This document shows positions 47,903 to 55,516 of a stretch of 64,000 nt of DNA, piece by piece. Source of the DNA: DATAJX01 sp036261915 (GTDB lineage: Bacteria > Pseudomonadota > Alphaproteobacteria > UBA2136 > UBA6156); assembly GCA_036261915.1 (NCBI GenBank), contig DATAJX010000005.1, positions 72,859-136,858 of the forward strand. The letters are read 5' to 3'. The notes beneath the pieces were generated by a model. That model did no database searches. It was not told the origin of the DNA and worked only from the letters and a program-made list of their open reading frames with translations. Made by a program: the position numbers and the translations under genes. Numbering within the stretch: position 1 is the first letter of the stretch; every line of letters starts with the position of its first letter.

Positions 47903-48166
47903 ATGAAGACCCTTGACCTGTTTAAGATGGTTTGCGACGCGCATAAGAACTCAACCCCCGGCTACGCCCGCCACACCGCCCTGGGGCTGGTGCGGGCGGA
48001 AGGCCTGGATGCCCTGAACAAGGCCCAGAACACCCGTGAAGCCGACCTGCGCACCTACCTGCCCCTGCCCGGCAAGCTGATGGCCGACGTGATCTCGCGC
48101 GGGTGGGCAGACCGCGCCCAGGCGGCCATGCGCTACCCCGACCGTAAGCTGCTGACCGCAGCATGA
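47903..48166 (+). CDS. Hypothetical protein (87 aa) divergent from rplK
   Basis: A helical, basic cytosolic protein starting MKTLDLFKMVCDAHKNSTPG, with LVRAEGLDALNKAQNTREAD and VISRGWADRAQAAMRYPDRK. GGAGG precedes the ATG closely. It shares a compact divergent promoter with the rplKA operon, so it may be growth-rate linked. No family recognised. Confidence 0.72.
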   Translation: MKTLDLFKMVCDAHKNSTPGYARHTALGLVRAEGLDALNKAQNTREADLRTYLPLPGKLMADVISRGWADRAQAAMRYPDRKLLTAA

Positions 48167-48183
48167 AGACGAAAACGCCCGAA

Positions 48184-48213
48184 AGGCCGCCATGAATTTC
48201 ATGGCGGCTTTTT
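48184..48213 (+). terminator. Intrinsic terminator
   Basis: GCCGCCATGAA-T-TTCATGGCGGC followed by TTTTT, a 11-bp perfect stem. Confidence 0.88.
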
Positions 48214-48286
48214 GGTTATTTAAAAGCCATGGCGGTTGAAAGCTTGCGGGTTTGCCGTAAAACTGCCCGCAAAGAAAGATAAGACA

Positions 48287-49837
48287 ATGCGTGGCGGATG
48301 GAATGCGGTGGCGGAATTCTGGCGGGACCGCCATGTGTGGTTCTGGCCCCCGGCCCTTGGCCTGATTGTGGTGCTGGCCAACAGCTTTGCCCAACCCGAT
48401 GTTTATACCGCGCGCGTGACGCTTCAGCTTGACGTGGCCGAGGCCAAGAGCCCCCTGCTGCAGAACTGGCAGGAAGCCGGCCATGAGCAGGTGCTGGGGG
48501 ACATACTGCACCGCCCCGAACTGCTGACCGACAGCGCTCGCGACGGCGGCCAGCCCATTGACGGCCGCGCCCTTGACCTGCGTGTGCTGAGCGACCGCTT
48601 GCTGGAAATCACCTACAGCAGCCCCAACCGCAGCCGGTTGGAAAGCACTCTGGATGCGCTAGCGTTCAACTTCATCTACGAGCTGCTTTCGCCCGAGCGG
48701 CTGCGTTTGCAGCAACGCTTGCAGACCCTTGGCGACGAACTGAAGACCGCGCAAAAGCCGGTGGACGACCCGGCCCAGCAGGCTGCCCATGACGCCGAGG
48801 TTGCCCGCCTGCGCCAGAACTACAACGAGATTTTGACCAGTTTGAGCACCGTGAACGCGGCGTTCGACAAGGGTTCGCCCAACGCGCTGATCTGGTTTGC
48901 CGAGCCTTCACGCCTGGTGGCCAGCCCCACCGCGCTGGGGCGCCACGTGCATGACGGGTTGGCCGGGTTGCTGGCCGGGCTGCTGGTAAGCATGTTTTTG
49001 GTGACGCTGCGCCGTGGCCGCCGCGCCGCGCTGGCGACTCAGGAGAACGTGGCCGCTATTACCGGCCTGCCCCTGCTGGGCGTGCTGCCCGATTTGGGCG
49101 CCGTGAAGGTGAGCCCCGGTTATGTTGACGTGACGGTGGGGGGCACAAGTGTTCAGCCCGCCAGCTTTGCCGAGATTGTGCGCCTGCACCGGTTGCTGAC
49201 CCGCAACCTGAACGGCAGCCTGGTGCTGACCAGCGCCGAAAGCGGCGAAGGCACCAGCCTGCTGGCCCAGTTGCTGGCCCTGCGCAGCGCCGCCACCACC
49301 AAAAAGGTGCTGCTGGTGGACCTGAACCTGAAGAGCAGCTTTTTGACCCGTGCCAACGGGGCCAAGCCGGTGGCGTGGAAGCTGGGGACCAAAACCCCGG
49401 CGTGGAAGGATGAGATCATTAAGCTGGGTGACAGCGGCGTGGACTTTTTGCCCGCCCCCAGCGACGCAGGCACCCTGAAGGAACTGCACAGCATTGCCCA
49501 CACCCGTGCGTGGCTGGACAAGGCCGATAACGGCTACGAGCATGTGATCATTGATACCAGTGCCATTGGCGCCATGAACCGCCAGAACGCCGACCCTCTG
49601 GCGCTGGCCGCCGCCGCCAGCCGCGTGGCTTTGGTGGTGCTGACCGGCATGACCACCCGCCGCCGCTTGGGCACCGCCGTGCCGCAACTGAACGCCAGCG
49701 GCGCCAACCTGCTGGGCGTGGTGGCCAATGCGCGTTTTGACCCCAGCCATGCCGTTCTGGTGCGGCAGGCCATGGGCTTTTTGAACCGCTTTGCGCCGGG
49801 CCTGGGCCACTGGCTGGGCAGCCGTGCCGGGGTTTAA
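48287..49837 (+). CDS. Wzz/tyrosine-autokinase-like protein with a broken P-loop
   Basis: A 516-residue inner-membrane protein with the polysaccharide co-polymerase layout: a first helix at about residues 17-34, a periplasmic coiled-coil region (about 35-215), a second helix (about 217-238), then a cytosolic BY-kinase-like domain. In that domain Walker A reads SGEGTSLL (about 319-326) where GKS/T is required, so the key Lys is Thr. Walker A' is VLLVDLNLKSSF and Walker B HVIIDTSAIG. There is no Tyr-rich tail. It probably controls glycan chain length without kinase activity. The start at 48287 has a weak AAAGAAAG. Confidence 0.75.
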   Translation: MRGGWNAVAEFWRDRHVWFWPPALGLIVVLANSFAQPDVYTARVTLQLDVAEAKSPLLQNWQEAGHEQVLGDILHRPELLTDSARDGGQPIDGRALDLRVLSDRLLEITYSSPNRSRLESTLDALAFNFIYELLSPERLRLQQRLQTLGDELKTAQKPVDDPAQQAAHDAEVARLRQNYNEILTSLSTVNAAFDKGSPNALIWFAEPSRLVASPTALGRHVHDGLAGLLAGLLVSMFLVTLRRGRRAALATQENVAAITGLPLLGVLPDLGAVKVSPGYVDVTVGGTSVQPASFAEIVRLHRLLTRNLNGSLVLTSAESGEGTSLLAQLLALRSAATTKKVLLVDLNLKSSFLTRANGAKPVAWKLGTKTPAWKDEIIKLGDSGVDFLPAPSDAGTLKELHSIAHTRAWLDKADNGYEHVIIDTSAIGAMNRQNADPLALAAAASRVALVVLTGMTTRRRLGTAVPQLNASGANLLGVVANARFDPSHAVLVRQAMGFLNRFAPGLGHWLGSRAGV

Positions 49838-50435
49838 AAAACCTTTTGTACTGGCCATCAACGGTTCGCCCCATGGCGACGGTGTGGTGGCCGAACTGCT
49901 GGACCTGACCCTGCGCGGCGCCGCCGAGTTTGGCGCCGAGGTGAAGCGCGTTGATTTATACAAGCTGAATATTTTGCCCGCGCCGGGGAATTTCAGCCGC
50001 GAGCCGGCCAGCGAGACCGTGGCCGCCATGCCCGCCGACGACATGCGGGCGCTTTACCCGGACATTATCCGCGCCGATGCGCTGGTTTTAGGAACCCCCG
50101 TTTACTGGATGAACATGAGCGGGGTGATGAAAACCTTTATTGACCGGCTGACCCCGCTGGAAAGCGACGGCAACCAGCTGGAAGGCAAGCTGGCGGCGTT
50201 TGTGGCGGCCAGCAAGGAGAACCACGGCGGCGGCGAAAGTGCGGCCATGGCCATGGCGACGGCGTTATTGCAGATGGGCTGCATGATCCCTCCCAACGGG
50301 GTGATGTGGCACCCGGGCGCGTGGGAGGAAGGCGGCGAGGCACAAGCCAGCTGGGCCATGAACGATGCGCCGCGGGTGGGGAAGACAATTGTAAATATAC
50401 TTGGGGCCCTTAGGAGTAAGGACTGGATCGAATAA
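49824..50435 (+). CDS. NAD(P)H-dependent FMN reductase / flavodoxin-fold protein
   Basis: A 203-residue flavodoxin-fold protein: LAINGSPHGDGVVAELLDLT (phosphate loop), AEVKRVDLYKLNI, ADALVLGTPVYWMNMSGVMK (isoalloxazine-binding) and KLAAFVAASKENHGGGE. These enzymes reduce FMN, quinones or dyes with NAD(P)H. A GTG at 49824 gives a natural N-terminus and overlaps the previous gene by 14 bases; the exact start is uncertain. It meets fdxA head-on with no gap (TAACTA). Confidence 0.85.
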   Translation: MPGFKKPFVLAINGSPHGDGVVAELLDLTLRGAAEFGAEVKRVDLYKLNILPAPGNFSREPASETVAAMPADDMRALYPDIIRADALVLGTPVYWMNMSGVMKTFIDRLTPLESDGNQLEGKLAAFVAASKENHGGGESAAMAMATALLQMGCMIPPNGVMWHPGAWEEGGEAQASWAMNDAPRVGKTIVNILGALRSKDWIE

Positions 50436-50777
50436 CTACTCGCCGGCTTTGGGCGAGAAGGCTTCTTTTTTATCGGCGGCGGATTTGTCGGCTTCGGCCT
50501 CGGCGCCCGGCAGCGGGCCTTTGCTCTCTTGAATATTGGGCCAGATGGCCGAGTACTTGCGGTTGATGTCGGCCCATTCGCGTTCGTCGGGGGCCAGTTC
50601 TTCGTCGGGCTTGATGGCGGAGATGGGGCACTCGGGTTCGCAGACGCCGCAGTCGATGCATTCGTCCGGATTAATCACCAGCATGTTTTCGCCCTGGTAG
50701 AAGCAGTTGACCGGGCATACCTCGACGCAATCCGTATAACGGCACGAAATACATTTTCCGGTGACGACGAAGGGCAT
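50436..50777 (-). CDS. fdxA: 7Fe ferredoxin FdxA
   Basis: A 113-residue electron carrier with one [3Fe-4S] and one [4Fe-4S] cluster. The cysteine pattern is typical of FdxA: GKCISCRYTDCVEVCPVNCF near the N-terminus, then ECIDCGVCEPECP. The C-terminal tail (about residues 65-113) is charged, as in alphaproteobacterial members. The ATG lies six bases after a good -10, so the mRNA is likely leaderless. Confidence 0.95.
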   Translation of the reverse strand: MPFVVTGKCISCRYTDCVEVCPVNCFYQGENMLVINPDECIDCGVCEPECPISAIKPDEELAPDEREWADINRKYSAIWPNIQESKGPLPGAEAEADKSAADKKEAFSPKAGE

Positions 50778-50783
50778 GGCGCT

Positions 50784-50812
50784 GTTGTAAGCGAGTGGTG
50801 GGCCGCTGGCAA
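50784..50812 (-). promoter_or_regulatory. fdxA promoter, likely leaderless
   Basis: On the minus strand TTGCCA (50812-50807), exactly 17 bp, TACAAC (50789-50784), then six bases to the ATG at 50777. Confidence 0.65.
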
Positions 50813-50876
50813 CAGGGTATCGGGCCGTTTTTGCCGCCCCGGGGTGGTATGCAAAATAGCGGGGTAAGGTGGGTGC

Positions 50877-51971
50877 ATGTTCAAACATTGGCCCGTGCTG
50901 GCTTGCTATGCGTTGCTTGGCGTTGCCAGCGTGCACATGTTTGGCGTGATGCGCGGCGTGCCGATGCCGCAATCGGGCCTTTTGATGGCGCAGGCCGATG
51001 CGGATATGGATATTGCCAGCCACTTTACCGGCATGACCGATGAAGCGTTGGCGGCGATCGAACCGGCCAGTGGCCCCGAAGGCGAAAGCCCGGCCGAGGC
51101 CGCCGGCCATGCGGCGCCTGCCGATGCCCCCGCCGACGAAGCCAAGACGGCTGATGGCAATGAAGCGCCTGCGGCCGAGGGCAAGGACGAAGCAAAGCCC
51201 TCCGGTGAGCACGGCGCCAAGACCGAAGGTGGCGAAGGCGGGCACGAGCCGAAAAAATCATTCACCGGTAAAACCCTGAGCGCCGAGCCCGGCACGCCGA
51301 GCATCACCATTGGAATGCTGAAGGTGGAAACCCGCAAGGACCTGAAGGCCGAAGCCGAGCTGGCCTTTACCCCGCCCGAACTGCGCAGCCCCGAAACCAC
51401 CGAGCTGCTGAAGCGGCGCTTCAGGTTTACCCCCTATGCCCACGATGTGACCCGCGGCCCCAACAATGCGCCGATGACGGTGGTGGAGTTCAGCGACCTC
51501 TCGTGCGTGCAATGCATGGCCGACCTGAAAAAGGCCGAGGACATTTACACCCAGTATGCCGGCCGCGTGCGCTACGTGCAGGTATATCTGCCCGTTGATT
51601 CGCGCCGCCAGACCAACCTGGCCGCCTTTTACGGCAAAGTGGCCCAGCGCGACGGCAAGTACTGGGAATTCCGCGAAGCGTTGTTTGACGTGAAGGAGCC
51701 CAGCCCCGAAGCGTATTTTGACGCGCTGGTGAAGGTGGGGGTTTCGGCCACCGATGCGCGCCGCTGGATAACCACCGACAGTCGCCGCTTTTACCGCGAG
51801 CTGGATGCCGACGCCCAGTTGAGCCGCGCGCTTGGGTTGGACAAGCCCCCGCACTTTTTTGTGAACGGCATCCACGTGGGTGACGGCGGCATACCCCGCG
51901 AGCTGCTGCCCAACGTGATGAGCTACGAAGGCAACTACACCCACTACCAACTGGATAGTTTGGCGCAATGA
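50877..51971 (+). CDS. DsbA-like thioredoxin-fold protein
   Basis: A 364-residue exported protein with an N-terminal hydrophobic signal or anchor (WPVLACYALLGVASVHMFGV). A long Ala/Glu/Gly-rich disordered linker covers about residues 55-130. The thioredoxin_4-type domain has the redox motif SCVQC (Cys210, Cys213) and the cis-Pro region KPPHFFVNGIHVG. It should oxidise, reduce or isomerise disulfides in the periplasm. The ATG follows TAAGGT by six bases. Its stop overlaps the next start (ATGA), so the pair is coupled. Confidence 0.85.
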   Translation: MFKHWPVLACYALLGVASVHMFGVMRGVPMPQSGLLMAQADADMDIASHFTGMTDEALAAIEPASGPEGESPAEAAGHAAPADAPADEAKTADGNEAPAAEGKDEAKPSGEHGAKTEGGEGGHEPKKSFTGKTLSAEPGTPSITIGMLKVETRKDLKAEAELAFTPPELRSPETTELLKRRFRFTPYAHDVTRGPNNAPMTVVEFSDLSCVQCMADLKKAEDIYTQYAGRVRYVQVYLPVDSRRQTNLAAFYGKVAQRDGKYWEFREALFDVKEPSPEAYFDALVKVGVSATDARRWITTDSRRFYRELDADAQLSRALGLDKPPHFFVNGIHVGDGGIPRELLPNVMSYEGNYTHYQLDSLAQ

Positions 51972-53944
51972 GCATTCATGGTGACCTGCGCAAACAACTG
52001 GCCACCTTTGCCGGCGACCTGGAAAAGAACCAGAACGCCCGCCGCCGCGCACGGTTGGAACGCCTGCGCCTGATTGAAGAACAGGCCGGGGGGCAGGTGA
52101 TGCAGGTACAGTTCAGCCCCGATGTGGCGGCGGTGCTGAACGGCATTCAGGCGCACATTCAATACGAAAAGAACCGCTACGTTTTGCCGCTGCAGCAGGC
52201 CGGGGACGAAGCGCAGGACGGCCTGCCGCCAGTGCCGCCTAGCGTGCCCGGGCTTGAGGCCGTGACCTCGCCTTTTGTGCAAGAGCTGAAAGTGGGATTG
52301 AGCCCGCTGATACGCCCGCTGGAAAACCACGAGGTGCCGGATTCGCTGACCCCGCCCATTAAATATTTTGGCATTTTGCTGCTGGAGGAACTGGCCAGCC
52401 TGACCAACGAGACCGCGTTGCTGGGCAACAGCAACGGCTCGGCCATGGTGATGCCCCGACTGCGTCAGGTGCAGCAGGCCCTGTTCGGCGGCCGGTTGCA
52501 GGATGCCATGACCATTTTGCGCACCGCCTACAAAAACAACCCGCACAGCTATTTGCTGATGTTTCTGCTCAGCCAGTTTTTGTACATGATGAACAGCATG
52601 GGCCAGCAGGGCGTATTGGCCGAAGCCCGCGACCTGGCGCAGAAAAGCCTGATCGCCAGCGACAAGGTGACGCCCGCCAACCTGATGCGCTACCGCTTTA
52701 ATGCCATTGTGAGCGAACTGGGCCACGACCCCGAGCGCGCCCTTGTATGGCTGCGCGATACCGGCCTGCTGGAAATAGACCACCTGCTGCAGGCCAAGGG
52801 CTGGCTACAAAGCGCGGCCATTCCGCTGCGTGCTTGGGCCATGCTGGCCGAAATACCCGCCCACCTGTGGGACCAGCGCGAGTTTACCCTGTTGCACGAC
52901 CTGGCCGAAAAGGTGCCCGGTGGCGCGCTGCTGTACCTGTATTACTTCCGCAGCCCCCTGACCGCCTATGCCGCCACCCGAAAAGAGCCCTTGCCCCTGG
53001 TGGCACAGCTGGAGCGGCTGGTGCAGGTTTCGTGGCTTTTATATAACGACATTGCCCAGCCGCTGGCCCAGCTGGCGCAGACGCCCCATGGCACCGACTG
53101 GAGTATTCGTGCCCGGTTCACCTACATTACCGCCAACCTTTGCCCCCTGCCCACCTACGACCAGGTGCTGATGCACATTGCGCTGGACGGCCGTGGCGTG
53201 AGCCACGGCTACCCCGACCAGTACCTGCGCCACGCGCTGGACGACCCCCACATGGGTTACTGGCGGTTGTGGAGCGGCTGCCTTTCGCCCAACCGCGAAA
53301 CCCGGCTTTCGCACCTGTTGCCCAGCATTGATACTTTGGAAGACCTTGAGCTGCATGAGAGCCTGAACCAGATGCTGACCACCTTGCAGACCTATGAGAA
53401 CAAGCTGATCCGCCGCGAACTGTGGAACGACCTGCTGCCGTGGATGGCCCGCTGGCAGCTTGACCACCTGCTGGCCGCCGGCACCGGCAGCAACCGCCCG
53501 CGCATGCGTTTTGCCCCCACTTTGCCGCCGTACATCACTTTTTACCGCCGCTGGAGCGAGCCCAGCCCCCACAGCGTATTGCCCAGCGAGATGATCGCAG
53601 AAAATGCCAAGCGCGGCGCCTTTGCCAGCCTTTTTGAGGTGCAGGCCGCCTTTGAAGGGGCCATACGGCTGATCGACGACCCGGCCCATGGCCTTATAGC
53701 CGCGCAAAAACGCGCGCTGGCCGCCGCCAAGCAGGCCCACCCGGGCAAGTACGGCAACTCGGGCATCGACATGAAAGCCACCCCCGCCCTTAAAGGCCTG
53801 GTTTTGGGCGGTTTGCTGCTGGGCGGCATTGTGGCGGCGGTGCATTTGACCGAGAACCTGGGGCAGGCCATCGGCATTAGTCTGGTGATCGCCGGTTTTG
53901 TGGGGATGCTGGGCGTTCAGATGATCAAACCCAGTACTGCTTAA
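51968..53944 (+). CDS. Large helical protein with two C-terminal membrane helices, unknown function
   Basis: A 658-residue protein that I do not recognise. The N-terminus is a charged coiled-coil-like helix (LEKNQNARRRARLERLRLIE). Residues about 160-480 are helical with TPR-like spacing (LFGGRLQDAMTILRTAYKNN, then PHSYLLMFLLSQFLY; AEARDLAQKSLIASDKVTPA). Two membrane helices close the protein (about 606-625 and 633-653), giving tail anchoring with the bulk probably cytosolic. It overlaps the DsbA-like gene by four bases, which suggests one process, perhaps envelope assembly; this is inference. Confidence 0.7.
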   Translation: MSIHGDLRKQLATFAGDLEKNQNARRRARLERLRLIEEQAGGQVMQVQFSPDVAAVLNGIQAHIQYEKNRYVLPLQQAGDEAQDGLPPVPPSVPGLEAVTSPFVQELKVGLSPLIRPLENHEVPDSLTPPIKYFGILLLEELASLTNETALLGNSNGSAMVMPRLRQVQQALFGGRLQDAMTILRTAYKNNPHSYLLMFLLSQFLYMMNSMGQQGVLAEARDLAQKSLIASDKVTPANLMRYRFNAIVSELGHDPERALVWLRDTGLLEIDHLLQAKGWLQSAAIPLRAWAMLAEIPAHLWDQREFTLLHDLAEKVPGGALLYLYYFRSPLTAYAATRKEPLPLVAQLERLVQVSWLLYNDIAQPLAQLAQTPHGTDWSIRARFTYITANLCPLPTYDQVLMHIALDGRGVSHGYPDQYLRHALDDPHMGYWRLWSGCLSPNRETRLSHLLPSIDTLEDLELHESLNQMLTTLQTYENKLIRRELWNDLLPWMARWQLDHLLAAGTGSNRPRMRFAPTLPPYITFYRRWSEPSPHSVLPSEMIAENAKRGAFASLFEVQAAFEGAIRLIDDPAHGLIAAQKRALAAAKQAHPGKYGNSGIDMKATPALKGLVLGGLLLGGIVAAVHLTENLGQAIGISLVIAGFVGMLGVQMIKPSTA

Positions 53945-54002
53945 AGGCCCTTGACCCTGCTGCTTCATTCAGTTAGAAGCCCCCTGAAATTGGAGATTAC
54001 AC

Positions 54003-54218
54003 ATGGGTAAGAGCAACGCAACCTTGATCAAGCTGGAAAGCACGGCCCCGCATCCGAACCCGGAGCGCGCCGCCAAAGGTGACAAGACCGGGTATCACTA
54101 TACCACCCACCGTAATTTCAAGAGCCTCAACACCCCGGAAAAGCTGGTACTGATGAAGTACGACCCGGTTGTGAAGAAGCACGTCGAGTTCAAGGAAACC
54201 AAGATTTCCAAAGGTTAA
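54003..54218 (+). CDS. rpmG: 50S ribosomal protein L33, with an N-terminal insertion
   Basis: A 71-residue zinc-less L33. The C-terminus KYDPVVKKHVEFKETKISKG is typical of alphaproteobacterial L33. The first half differs: after LIKLESTA there is an extra PHPNPERAAKGDK before TGYHYTTHRNFKSL. Usual length is about 55. GGAGATTACAC precedes the start. A decayed second copy of its 3' end follows about 100 bp downstream. Confidence 0.92.
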   Translation: MGKSNATLIKLESTAPHPNPERAAKGDKTGYHYTTHRNFKSLNTPEKLVLMKYDPVVKKHVEFKETKISKG

Positions 54219-54222
54219 GTTT

Positions 54223-54248
54223 AAACCGGCCAAAAGGCCGGTTTTTTT
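54223..54248 (+). terminator. rpmG terminator
   Basis: AAACCGGCC-AAAA-GGCCGGTTTTTTT. Confidence 0.9.
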
Positions 54249-54322
54249 CACTCGCCTTTCGCGTTTCGCCGTTCCGGCTTATACGCTACGGCTCACCCTT
54301 ATGAAATACGCCTTTGGCGTAA

Positions 54323-54361
54323 TACGTCGAATTCAAAGAAACTAAAATCAGCAAGGGCTAA
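54323..54361 (+). pseudogene. Remnant of a second rpmG copy (3' end only)
   Basis: The 39 bases read YVEFKETKISKG and stop, matching residues 60-71 of the intact L33 except for one residue. At DNA level the two copies differ at many third positions, so the copy is old or came from a relative. An in-frame stop lies directly before it and no start or upstream homology is visible. A terminator follows. Confidence 0.8.
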
Positions 54362-54373
54362 GCCCTCGCCTTC

Positions 54374-54400
54374 TAAAAAAACCGCCGAGGCGGTTTTTTT
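54374..54400. terminator. Bidirectional terminator (xthA and the rpmG remnant)
   Basis: AAAAAAACCGCC-GA-GGCGGTTTTTTT. Confidence 0.88.
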
Positions 54401-55175
54401 AGTCTTCCAGTTCGGCCATGACCGGGATGTGGTCGGACGGCTGCAGTTCGGCGCGTTCTTCTTTTGAGTGCACCACGGCCTTGACCTTGGCTTTAAGGGC
54501 TTCGCTCACGAATACATAATCGATGCGCATGCCCACCTTGTAGGGCGCGGCGGCCCACATGCGGTAATCCCACCAGCTGAAGATGCCGGATTCGTCGCTG
54601 ACCAGCCGGAAGGCGTCGGACAGGTTGGCCTTTTGGGCAAAAGCGCCCAACCATTCGCGCTCGGGCGGCGTGAACATGACCTGCTTGCCGCGGCGCTTGG
54701 GGTCATCGACGTCGCGGTCATCGAACGAAATGTTGAAATCGCCCACCACCACCAGTTTGGGGTGCAGTTTGGCCTGTTCGGCGGCGTATTCGGTGAGGCG
54801 GACGTAAAATTCCTGCTTGAAGGCGAACTTGGGGCTGTCGAGGCTTTCGCCCTGCGGCACGTAGGCGCTGATGATGCGGGTATCGCCCACCGTGGCGGCG
54901 ATGACGCGCGACTGCTCGTTGTGGATGTTGCCGTTGAAGCCGAAGACGACATTGGTGGGTTTTTGCCGCGCGATGATGGCCACACCGTTGTAGCTTTTTT
55001 GGCCGTGGTAGGCCGCGAAGTAGCCGTGCTCGGCCAGGGCTTCGAGCGGGAACAGGCTGTCTTCGACCTTGGTTTCCTGCAGGCACAGCACGTCGGCCTT
55101 GTGGGTGCCGAGCCAGCGCGTGACGTGCGACAGGCGCGTGCGCAGCGAGTTGACGTTCCAGGTGGCGATTTTCAT
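54399..55175 (-). CDS. xthA: Exodeoxyribonuclease III
   Basis: An AP endonuclease and 3'-5' exonuclease of base-excision repair. The 258-residue protein shows IATWNVNSLRTRL, CLQETKVEDSLFP (metal-binding Glu), SYNGVAIIARQ, VVVGDFNISFDDRDVDDP (Asp-Asn), RIDYVFVS and the catalytic SDHIPVMAEL at the C-terminus. It is divergent from bolA with 14 bp between starts; CAAAGT lies six bases before the ATG. Confidence 0.95.
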   Translation of the reverse strand: MKIATWNVNSLRTRLSHVTRWLGTHKADVLCLQETKVEDSLFPLEALAEHGYFAAYHGQKSYNGVAIIARQKPTNVVFGFNGNIHNEQSRVIAATVGDTRIISAYVPQGESLDSPKFAFKQEFYVRLTEYAAEQAKLHPKLVVVGDFNISFDDRDVDDPKRRGKQVMFTPPEREWLGAFAQKANLSDAFRLVSDESGIFSWWDYRMWAAAPYKVGMRIDYVFVSEALKAKVKAVVHSKEERAELQPSDHIPVMAELED

Positions 55176-55189
55176 GCTACTACTTTGGC

Positions 55190-55468
55190 ATGCCTATACC
55201 GCTGACGAAAGAAGAACTGACCACCCTGCTGGCAGCCGCGCTGCCCGGTGCGACCATTGCCGTGCGCGACGACAGCGCCAAGCACGCCGGCCATGCCGGT
55301 AACGGCGGGGGCGGCCATTATACCATTCAGGCCGTTTGGCCCGGCTTTGAGAACCGGAACCGTTTGGCCCGCCAGCGGCTGGTGCATGCCGCGCTTGAGG
55401 CGCCATTGAAGGCAGGCCGGATACACGCCCTTGCCCTAAGCTTGCACACTCCGGCGGAAGTTGCGTGA
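55190..55468 (+). CDS. bolA: BolA family protein
   Basis: A 92-residue protein of the BolA fold, which works with monothiol glutaredoxins in Fe-S trafficking or acts as a regulator. It has AVRDDSAKHAGHAGNGGGGH (metal-ligand loop), RLARQRLVHAALEAPLKAGR and IHALALSLHTPAE. No Shine-Dalgarno is evident. It faces away from xthA across a very short shared promoter region. Confidence 0.9.
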   Translation: MPIPLTKEELTTLLAAALPGATIAVRDDSAKHAGHAGNGGGGHYTIQAVWPGFENRNRLARQRLVHAALEAPLKAGRIHALALSLHTPAEVA

Positions 55469-55516
55469 TAACGCCTTGATTGTCTGGCATTATCGGCCAA
55501 AACCAGAACAAGAAAA

